NCBI GenBank assembly: GCA_027067235.1
Contig: JALXFQ010000236.1
Span: 1-5,535 of the forward strand
Direction: 5' to 3'
Length of the DNA: 5,535 nt
Source: Gammaproteobacteria bacterium
Lineage (GTDB): Bacteria; Pseudomonadota; Gammaproteobacteria; QOAV01
The position numbers and the translations under genes were made by a program. Within the stretch, counting starts at the first letter, position 1. Every line of letters starts with the position of its first letter. Positions 1 to 5,535 of the stretch are shown piece by piece. Under the pieces are notes generated by a model. The model was not told the origin of the DNA. It saw only the letters and a program-made list of their open reading frames with translations, and made no database searches.

Positions 1-237
1 GCCCAGATCACGCGCGCCACCGGCGGCAATGACCAGTTCGGCCAGTTTGGCGTTGGCATGATCGAGGCTGCGGCAGAAAATCACCTGGGCGGGCAAATCC
101 GGCGGCAGGGTCAGCCTGCTTTCGCCATCGGGGAAGCGGTGTACCCGCGCCACGCCGAAAGGCAGGCCGGCGGCTTTGGCCAGAGCCGCGGACTGGTTTT
201 CATATTCCGGGAAACCGATAATCAGAGCGTTTTTCAT
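1..237 (-). CDS. Ribose-phosphate pyrophosphokinase-like protein, N-terminal part (3' end outside window)
   Basis: The first 79 residues are visible, starting MKNALIIGFPEYENQSAALA and running open off the left edge. The stretch VHRFPDGESRLTLP followed by QVIFCRSLDHANAKLAELVIAAGGARDLG matches the N-terminal pattern of PRPP synthetases (the F-x-DGE motif, then the S/T-x(n)-N-x-K/N-L-x-EL helix). Those enzymes make 5-phosphoribosyl 1-diphosphate from ribose 5-phosphate and ATP for nucleotide synthesis and salvage. The catalytic loop and PRPP-binding motif lie outside the window, so activity cannot be judged, and the protein looks more like the divergent Prs paralogues than E. coli Prs. The ATG (237-235) overlaps the phosphorylase TGA as ATGA, with a weak AGG seven bases upstream, so translational coupling is likely. 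The linkage suggests that base or ribose phosphate released by the phosphorylase is tied to PRPP supply; this is inference. Confidence 0.88.
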   Translation of the reverse strand, partial: MKNALIIGFPEYENQSAALAKAAGLPFGVARVHRFPDGESRLTLPPDLPAQVIFCRSLDHANAKLAELVIAAGGARDLG

Positions 238-1742
238 GGCCTGGCCTGCAGCCGGTAGCCGCTGTCCTGTTGCGCAGCGTTTTTGGCGAATTCGAAATCG
301 GCGTGAAATTCGGCGTGTATGCTGTACAGCGCTTCGCCCTGCTCCACTTCGTCGCCAAGTTTTTTGTGCAGATCAATGCCCGCCGACTTGTCCATGGGCG
401 CGCCCGCCAGCCGCGCTATGCGGGCTATCTGCAAATTGTCGATGGCCGTGACCACGCCTGCGGCGGACGCCGGCACGTCAAAATGCAGACGCGCCTGTTT
501 CGGCGGCACGGGATTTTTGCCCTGGGCGGCGATGATGTCCTGCATTTTTTGCCAGGCGCGGCCGGATTCCAGCAGATCACGCGCCAGATGACAGCCCTGG
601 CCGCCGCGCACATCGGGGTCGAATTCCAGTATCCGCCCGGCCAGTTGCAGGGCTTTTTCCTTCAGGTCCACCGGCGCACGCGGATCATTCTGCAACACCT
701 GCAGCACGTCGCGCGCTTCCAGCGCCGGGCCGACGCCCTTGCCGATGGGCTGGCGGCCATCGGTAATCACCACTTCCAGCTGCAGGCCGGTGCGATCGCC
801 GACATACTCGAACAGCTTGCGCAGTTTCAGCGCTTCGGCCTGGCTGCGCACCTTGGCGCTGGGACCCAGCGGAATGTCGATAAGCAGATGGCTGGAGCCG
901 GCCGCGATCTTTTTTGACAGGATGGAAGCGATCATCTGACCCCTGGAATCCAGCGCCAGCGGCCGCTCCACGGAAATCAGTATGTCATCCACCGGCGACA
1001 GGTTGGCGGTGCCGCCCCAGGCGATGAAGCCGCGCTGCCGCTGGGCTATCTGCTGCAGCTGAGCGGGCATGAGATCGACCTGCGCCAGCACTTCCATGGT
1101 GTCCGCGGTGCCCGCCGGCGAAGTGATGGCGCGGCTGGAGGTTTTTGGCATCAGCATGCCGTGCGCCGCCACCACGGGCACGATCAGCATGGTGGTTCGA
1201 TTGCCCGGAATGCCGCCGATGCAGTGTTTGTCCGCCGTCAGTTGTTCGCCCCAGTCAAGACGATCGCCGGTCGCCACCATGGCTTCGGTGAGATACAGCG
1301 TCTCGTCGCGCTCCAGGCCCGACTCGGCGCAGCCCACCAGGAACGCGGCTATTTCGATTTTGGAATAGCGGTTGTTGGCGATGTCCTGACAGATTTGCAT
1401 GAAATCGTCACGGCACAAGCCGTCGCCGGCAATCTTGGCGTGCACGGCGCGGATGGAATCGGGCGGCCTGGCGTGGCTGATATAGACCGCGCCGCCTTCC
1501 GGCAGATTCATCTGGGCAAAGGTCTGTTCACTGAGGCCCAGTTCGTCCGGTGCCGTTATCTGGTCGTCATCGACGATGTTCAGCAGCGCGACAACCGGCT
1601 GCCGCTCCGGCCCGTCGCGCACCTCGATCTTGTTCAGCGACTGAAACCCCTCGCTGCGATACAGCGGACAGCCGCGATGCAGGTAGGCGACATTCTCCCT
1701 GTGGGTATCTATGGCGACCTTACGCAGTTTCAATGGCGTCAT
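234..1742 (-). CDS. Thymidine phosphorylase / AMP phosphorylase family protein (type 2, 502 aa)
   Basis: This enzyme family cleaves a nucleoside (thymidine) or a nucleoside 5'-monophosphate (AMP) with phosphate, giving the free base and deoxyribose 1-phosphate or ribose 1,5-bisphosphate. Residues 1-85 are an extra N-terminal domain absent from classical DeoA (about 440 residues) but present in archaeal AMP phosphorylases and the bacterial 'type 2' thymidine phosphorylases. Residues about 95-400 hold the catalytic core: DKHCIGGIPGNRTT (171-184), PKTSSRAITSPAGTADTMEV (199-218) and DGRQPIGKGVGPALEARDV (328-346). Residues 417-478 are the C-terminal PYNP-like domain. The usual Ser of DKHS is Cys174, an odd change at a phosphate-contact position. 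ATG 1742 is the first start after an in-frame TAA upstream; it lacks a clear Shine-Dalgarno. The gene follows the kinase fusion by 79 bp, and its TGA overlaps the start of the next gene. The family is secure; thymidine versus AMP specificity is unresolved, so no gene symbol is given. Confidence 0.93.
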   Translation of the reverse strand: MTPLKLRKVAIDTHRENVAYLHRGCPLYRSEGFQSLNKIEVRDGPERQPVVALLNIVDDDQITAPDELGLSEQTFAQMNLPEGGAVYISHARPPDSIRAVHAKIAGDGLCRDDFMQICQDIANNRYSKIEIAAFLVGCAESGLERDETLYLTEAMVATGDRLDWGEQLTADKHCIGGIPGNRTTMLIVPVVAAHGMLMPKTSSRAITSPAGTADTMEVLAQVDLMPAQLQQIAQRQRGFIAWGGTANLSPVDDILISVERPLALDSRGQMIASILSKKIAAGSSHLLIDIPLGPSAKVRSQAEALKLRKLFEYVGDRTGLQLEVVITDGRQPIGKGVGPALEARDVLQVLQNDPRAPVDLKEKALQLAGRILEFDPDVRGGQGCHLARDLLESGRAWQKMQDIIAAQGKNPVPPKQARLHFDVPASAAGVVTAIDNLQIARIARLAGAPMDKSAGIDLHKKLGDEVEQGEALYSIHAEFHADFEFAKNAAQQDSGYRLQARP

Positions 1743-1786
1743 GGAGAGATTCTGTTTTTTCGAACAGGTTCTGGCGTCGGCATCAT
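1739..1786 (-). other. Possible 15-codon upstream reading frame ending in the phosphorylase start
   Basis: A short reading frame (MMPTPEPVRKNRISP) begins at 1786 and its TGA (1741-1739) overlaps the phosphorylase ATG as ATGA, the same arrangement as the other junctions here. The phosphorylase start has no obvious Shine-Dalgarno of its own, so coupling through this frame is conceivable. Only a weak purine-rich stretch (GACGGG) precedes it. It is too short to judge coding and may be chance. Confidence 0.15.
1752..1767. promoter_or_regulatory. LexA (SOS)-box-like palindrome
   Basis: The sequence CTGTTTTTTCGAACAG has the exact outer form CTGT-N8-ACAG of the LexA operator known from E. coli and relatives, with a 5-bp inverted repeat (CTGTT/AACAG). 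The inner eight bases match the alternating AT consensus only partly. It lies in the only true intergenic gap, 10 bases upstream of the phosphorylase start, where a bound repressor could block transcription. A very weak promoter-like pair sits upstream on the minus strand (TTCAAT at 1813-1808, 17 bases, TAACAT at 1790-1785). The match is seen; the function is inferred, and it could be chance. Confidence 0.22.
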
Positions 1787-1821
1787 GTTACCCGTCTTGC
1801 GCCACGCATTGAACCGGACCG

Positions 1822-4302
1822 TCACTCATCGTCCTGCCTGCCCAGCACGGTTTTCTGCACTTCCCAGGTGGTGCGTTCCTGCAGGTCCTTTTCCACCTCC
1901 TCGCGCACGGAATCTGCCACTGGCAGGCCGCGGTCGGCAAACGGATCGGACACCCGTTTCACCGCCTGGTCCAAAGCGGATTGCAGTTCGCCGCTGTTGT
2001 CGATGATGAGCTGACCGGCGCGCTGTGCCATTTCCACCAGGCGATTGTGATTGCGGCGGATGGCGGAAAATTTTTTCTGGTAGCGCTCGGAGCCGCCGCG
2101 CGCCACGCCGGTTTCGCTGCGCGTGCCAAGGCGCCGGAAATGCTGTTCGCGGTCACTCACGCGCAGGGTGATCCAGACGATATTCGCCGTTTCAAAATAG
2201 CTTTCCGGCAAGGTGCCGGGGATCAGCGCGACGCCATCAATGACAGCGGAGATGTTTTCCCTGACCAGGCGGTCGATCATGCCGCTAACACCGACCATGG
2301 TCAGCATGGCGTGGGCGTAGAACCAGTGCAGGGAATCCTCGTCGAAAGAAGATCCGAACAGTTCCGGAAATATGCTCGCGGCCTTCTCCCGGCCCAGCAG
2401 AAAGGCGCTGGTCTGGCGCATGACCGCGCGCGAAGCCACATCCGAGGAAAAGCCGGTGGGAATGCCCATGGCGCGCGCGATGTGCTGGGAAACCGTGGAT
2501 TTGCCCACCCCCGAGGTGCCCGACACCAGCACGATGGTGGGTTTGTCCAGGTCCTTGAAATGCGGCGACCTTTCCAGGCGTGGAGCCAGCCAGATGTAAT
2601 ACTGGAACAGATCGCCGTTGTCCATGTCGGGGAACTCGGCGGCCGCCCGTTCGTCTTCCATGACGGCGCGCTGCAGAGCCACGCGTTTTTCACACCAGCG
2701 CGCATGCCTGGCGAAATAGTTTTTTACCAGATCTTCCAGTTTGTCCGACCAGCTGTGCAGCAGGCGATCCGCCTGGTCAAACTCGCGCCTGACGTCCGCC
2801 CCGCCCGCCGCCTCGATCAGGCTGCGCAGGGCATTGCCAAGCTCGCTCACCGAGCCGGCCTGGCGCAGCCGGCGCCGCACCTTGCCCGGCTTCAGCCCGA
2901 CCTGCTCCACCAGCAACTGCTGCATGAGATTCTTGATTTCGGGCAGCAATGCAGTCTGCACGCTTTGGCTGATGCTGGCACAATCGGCCTGCTTGGTCCG
3001 GGTGAACAGCTCGAGAATGACCTTGCGCGCCTGATCGTAATGATAGCCCGGCTGGGAAGAAAGCCTGGCCACCAGCTCGTATTCGGTTTTCTTGAGTTTG
3101 TTGTGGCTTTTTCTCGACGCCAGAAACCGCTCCCGGTTGCGCCGGTGCAGATCGCCCAGAAATTCGGTGGGCAGCAGGTCGCTCATGGCTTCGTGCCACG
3201 GCGATACCTGCCCACTGCGGGCCTTGTGCCAGTCGATTTCCCGCGCCAGTTTCCTGTCTGCGGCCAGCCTGGGCAGCGCATCCAGTACCGTTTCCCACGG
3301 CTGGCCCTGTTGCAGCAGGCCGGTTATGGTCTCCATCCATTCGCGGTTGGCTTCGGTCTGGACCCCGCCATCGAGAACGCCGGGGTCCTGCTTCTCGCCC
3401 ACCGACAGCAGCCTGACGCCCTCCACCTGTCGCACCGGGTTGTCGTTACCGCCCTCGAACAGCTCGTTGCCGCTGAACAGTATGCGCTGCGGGGCAATAC
3501 CCATGCGCACCAGTTCCCGCGCCGCGCGGGCCTTGTCGTTGCCCTGCAGCACGATCTTGATGCCGCGGGTGGCGTGGCGATACGGCATGTGTACGCCGGT
3601 CTCGCCCAGCCGGTCGAGATACTCCAGTTGTTGCAGACGTTGTTGCAGATGGTCGATCAGCCGCATGCGCAGCGCTGTTTTTTCCGCGCCGCGGTAATTC
3701 TCCACGGAAATGTCGCCGAACATCATCCAGCTGATAGCGCCGCCGCGGAACCAGGTTTGGGCCTGGTCCGCAGGCTGACCGGCCTGTTGCAGCAGGCCCT
3801 CGAGTTCGTCCACCAGGCTGGGCTGATCGGCCAGGCCGGCCTGGCGCAGGCGTTCTTCCGCCGCGGCAATACGGTGGTCGACCTGCTCCGGCTGCAGAGG
3901 GTTTTCATGCTGGTCGGCCAGCGCCTGGCGGTAGCGCTCGCGGCCAACGATGGCCAGCGCCTGGGCATCGCTGAAATGACGGCTAAAGGCCGGGTCGCTG
4001 CGCCAGTCGCCGGTGGCCGGGTCGTAAACATTTTTCACGCTGCCTTCGCCGCCAAAATAGATGACATGATCGAGCACATCCGCGGGCAGCCGGTACAGCA
4101 GTCTCGGCCCCATTTTTTCGATGGCGACGCCGCTGACCGGGGCCCACAGCACGCCGTGCCCTTTCAGTATGCGCAGATGACGCGCCAGGGCCTCGATCTG
4201 GGCGTCATCGGGGAACTCGCCCGACTTGAACAGGGTGTCGTCGATATCGGTCAGCCAGGCCCCGGAATATTGCCCATGCGCCATCGCCGTAGCCTCGCTC
4301 AT
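1822..4302 (-). CDS. HAD-like phosphatase domain fused to 2-phosphoglycerate kinase-like P-loop domain
   Basis: Three-part 826-residue protein. Residues 10-300 look like a HAD (type IIB-like) phosphohydrolase: motif I is DIDDT at 19-23 (presumed nucleophile D19, acid/base D21), motif II is probably S57 in APVSGV, motif III K257, and motif IV SGNELFEGGNDNPV at 277-290. Residues about 301-585 are charged, mostly helical sequence that I cannot assign. Residues 586-826 form a P-loop kinase: Walker A GTSGVGKST (595-603), then GFSSDVASRAVMRQ (617-630), VIDGVALIPG (687-696) and RYQKKFSAIRRNHNRL (740-755). This motif order matches the 2-phosphoglycerate kinase family, which in archaea makes 2,3-bisphosphoglycerate. 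Inference: it acts on a phosphorylated glycerate-like metabolite, with the HAD domain possibly reversing or following the kinase step. The start overlaps the ppsA stop (ATGA). An alternative ATG at 4284 (Met7) has a better ribosome binding site. Reading further upstream, to 4806, would overlap ppsA and is rejected. No signal peptide or membrane segment is visible, so it is probably cytoplasmic. The domain architecture is clear; the substrate is not. Confidence 0.88.
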   Translation of the reverse strand: MSEATAMAHGQYSGAWLTDIDDTLFKSGEFPDDAQIEALARHLRILKGHGVLWAPVSGVAIEKMGPRLLYRLPADVLDHVIYFGGEGSVKNVYDPATGDWRSDPAFSRHFSDAQALAIVGRERYRQALADQHENPLQPEQVDHRIAAAEERLRQAGLADQPSLVDELEGLLQQAGQPADQAQTWFRGGAISWMMFGDISVENYRGAEKTALRMRLIDHLQQRLQQLEYLDRLGETGVHMPYRHATRGIKIVLQGNDKARAARELVRMGIAPQRILFSGNELFEGGNDNPVRQVEGVRLLSVGEKQDPGVLDGGVQTEANREWMETITGLLQQGQPWETVLDALPRLAADRKLAREIDWHKARSGQVSPWHEAMSDLLPTEFLGDLHRRNRERFLASRKSHNKLKKTEYELVARLSSQPGYHYDQARKVILELFTRTKQADCASISQSVQTALLPEIKNLMQQLLVEQVGLKPGKVRRRLRQAGSVSELGNALRSLIEAAGGADVRREFDQADRLLHSWSDKLEDLVKNYFARHARWCEKRVALQRAVMEDERAAAEFPDMDNGDLFQYYIWLAPRLERSPHFKDLDKPTIVLVSGTSGVGKSTVSQHIARAMGIPTGFSSDVASRAVMRQTSAFLLGREKAASIFPELFGSSFDEDSLHWFYAHAMLTMVGVSGMIDRLVRENISAVIDGVALIPGTLPESYFETANIVWITLRVSDREQHFRRLGTRSETGVARGGSERYQKKFSAIRRNHNRLVEMAQRAGQLIIDNSGELQSALDQAVKRVSDPFADRGLPVADSVREEVEKDLQERTTWEVQKTVLGRQDDE
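4293..4296 (-). promoter_or_regulatory. Shine-Dalgarno (GAGG) supporting alternative start at 4284
   Basis: GAGG lies 8 bases upstream of the ATG at 4284-4282 (Met7 of the fusion protein), a normal spacing. The ATG at 4302 is preceded by a GC-rich stretch with no recognisable purine-rich site and would depend on coupling to ppsA termination. If 4284 is used, the protein is 820 residues and still contains all HAD motifs. Confidence 0.45.
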
Positions 4303-5535
4303 TTGCCGGCGCTGCGGGACAGGTGCAGCCAGGTATCCACCACGGTATCGGGGTTCAGCGATATGCTGCTGATGCCCCGCTCCAGCAGCCACACCGCCAG
4401 CTCCGGGTAGTCCGAGGGTCCCTGCCCGCAGATGCCGATATATTTGTCCTGCGCCCGGCAGGCGCTGATGGCCAGCTCCAGCAGGGCCAGCACCGCCGGG
4501 TTGCGCTCGTCGAAAAGCTCCGCCACCAGCGAGGAATCCCGGTCCAGCCCCAGAGCCAGCTGGGTCATGTCGTTGGAGCCGATGGAAAAGCCGTCGAAAT
4601 ACGTCAGAAACTCGTCGGCGATGACGGCGTTGGAAGGCAGTTCGCACATCATGATCAGGCGCAGACCGTTGCGGCCGCGCTGCAGGCCGTTGGCTTGCAG
4701 CAGCTCGACAACCTGCCGCGCCTGCTGCGGCGTTCTGACGAAAGGGATCATCAGTTCCACATTGGTCAGCCCCATGTCGTCGCGCACCCGTTTCATGGCC
4801 CGGCATTCGAGCTCGAAACAGTCGCGGAAATCGTCGGACACATAGCGCGCCGCGCCGCGAAAGCCGATCATGGGGTTTTCTTCATGCGGCTCGTACATTT
4901 CACCGCCGATGAGGTTGGCGTATTCGTTGGATTTGAAATCGGACATGCGCACGATGACCGGCGACGGCGCAAAAGCAGCGGCGATGGTCGCCACCCCCTC
5001 GGCGATGCGGCTGACATAATACTCCACCGGACTGCCGTAGGCGGCGCTTCTGTGTTCGATGACGTCCCGCACCTCGGCGCTTTGCTGCTGCGGATGCAGC
5101 AGCGCTTTGGGGTGAATGCCGATCATGTTGTTGATGATGAATTCCAGCCGCGCCAGGCCGACCCCGGCATTGGGCAGCTGGGCGAAATCAAAAGCGCGAT
5201 CCGGGTTGCCCACATTCATCATGATTTTCACCGGAATGTCGGGCATGGCATCCAGCGACTGGCGGTCATGGCTGAAAGCCAGCTTGCCGGCATAGACCAG
5301 GCCGGTGTCGCCCTCGGCGCAGGATACGGTGGCCTCGCAGCCATCAGCAACGGTTTCCGTGGCGTCGCCGCAACCGACCACCGCCGGCACCCCCAGCTCA
5401 CGCGCTATGATGGCGGCATGACAGGTGCGTCCGCCGCGATTGGTGATGATGGCGGAGGCCTTTTTCATGATCGGCTCCCAGTCGGGATCGGTCATGTCGG
5501 TGAGCAGTATGTCGCCTTCGCGGAAACTGTCCATA
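4299..5535 (-). CDS. ppsA: Phosphoenolpyruvate synthase, C-terminal part (5' end outside window)
   Basis: Cytoplasmic PEP synthase converts pyruvate, ATP and water to PEP, AMP and phosphate, the entry step of gluconeogenesis from pyruvate. About 411 residues are visible; the family is near 790, so the N-terminal ATP-binding domain lies beyond the right edge and the Met at 5534 is internal. Counting from that Met, residues 8-60 are the swivelling phosphohistidine domain with the motif NRGGRTCHAAIIARELG, His39 (bases 5418-5420) being the phosphorylated histidine. Residues about 105-405 are the PEP/pyruvate-binding TIM barrel: GVGLARLEF, R196 in VIVRMSDFKSNEY, CELPSN, SIGSNDMTQ, and GICGQGPSDYPE with catalytic Cys369 (bases 4428-4430). 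All active-site motifs in the visible part are intact. The TGA stop at 4301-4299 overlaps the first possible start of the next gene, so the two are probably cotranscribed and translationally coupled. The family assignment is very secure and close to the E. coli enzyme. Confidence 0.97.
   Translation of the reverse strand, partial: MDSFREGDILLTDMTDPDWEPIMKKASAIITNRGGRTCHAAIIARELGVPAVVGCGDATETVADGCEATVSCAEGDTGLVYAGKLAFSHDRQSLDAMPDIPVKIMMNVGNPDRAFDFAQLPNAGVGLARLEFIINNMIGIHPKALLHPQQQSAEVRDVIEHRSAAYGSPVEYYVSRIAEGVATIAAAFAPSPVIVRMSDFKSNEYANLIGGEMYEPHEENPMIGFRGAARYVSDDFRDCFELECRAMKRVRDDMGLTNVELMIPFVRTPQQARQVVELLQANGLQRGRNGLRLIMMCELPSNAVIADEFLTYFDGFSIGSNDMTQLALGLDRDSSLVAELFDERNPAVLALLELAISACRAQDKYIGICGQGPSDYPELAVWLLERGISSISLNPDTVVDTWLHLSRSAGK

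Noticed and set aside
1785..1813. Promoter-like TTCAAT-17-TAACAT before the phosphorylase
   Set aside because: The spacing is ideal, but the hexamers match the sigma-70 consensus in only about 3 and 4 of 6 positions. It is mentioned with the LexA-like site and not listed as a feature.
1743..1821. Rho-independent terminator between the fusion gene and the phosphorylase
   Set aside because: The only inverted repeat is the 5-bp CTGTT/AACAG arm pair, which is AT-rich, has a 6-base loop, and is not followed by a T-run on the minus strand.
1161..2006. A 281-codon open frame on the plus strand
   Set aside because: It is antisense to the phosphorylase and the kinase C-terminus, crosses the intergenic gap, and has low-complexity composition without any domain.
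2777..3340. A 187-codon minus-strand frame inside the fusion gene
   Set aside because: It is an out-of-frame shadow of the middle region with no domain. The main frame continues unbroken through it, so there is no sign of a frameshift.
1981..4410. An 809-codon open frame on the plus strand
   Set aside because: It lies antisense to the fusion gene and the end of ppsA, whose protein motifs are unmistakable. Its translation is rich in Ala, Arg, Gln and His with no recognisable domain, as expected for the mirror frame of GC-rich coding DNA.
4303..4806. N-terminal extension of the fusion protein to an ATG at 4806
   Set aside because: The extension reads through the well-conserved PEP synthase C-terminus in another frame and gives a low-complexity Gly/Ala/Arg-rich peptide. 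The HAD motif begins properly only after 4302.

Overview
The window carries four consecutive protein-coding genes, all on the minus strand, packed with almost no spacing. It is GC-rich, with no RNA genes, mobile elements or CRISPR repeats that I can see. The E. coli-like phosphoenolpyruvate (PEP) synthase, the GC-rich codon use and the combination of a type-2 thymidine/AMP phosphorylase with a PRPP-synthetase-like gene suggest a Pseudomonadota bacterium, perhaps a gammaproteobacterium. That placement is an inference from protein resemblance, not from a marker gene.

Layout in transcription order (right to left). (1) 5535-4299: the C-terminal half of PEP synthase (ppsA), cut by the right edge. 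(2) 4302-1822: an 826-residue protein joining an N-terminal HAD-type phosphatase-like domain, a long unassigned helical middle, and a C-terminal P-loop kinase domain resembling 2-phosphoglycerate kinase. Its first possible ATG overlaps the ppsA stop as ATGA. (3) A 79-bp gap, 1821-1743, the only real intergenic space. It holds a LexA-box-like palindrome and a 15-codon upstream reading frame. (4) 1742-234: a 502-residue thymidine phosphorylase / AMP phosphorylase family protein. (5) 237-1: the first 79 residues of a ribose-phosphate pyrophosphokinase-like protein, again starting within an ATGA overlap and cut by the left edge.

Taken together the genes point to a small operon at the junction of lower glycolysis/gluconeogenesis (pyruvate, PEP, 2-phosphoglycerate) and nucleotide/ribose-phosphate salvage (AMP or nucleosides, ribose phosphates, PRPP). 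PEP synthase makes AMP as a by-product, and the phosphorylase family includes enzymes that consume AMP, so a functional link is plausible but unproven. The most unusual item is the HAD-middle-2PGK fusion, whose exact substrate cannot be read from the sequence.
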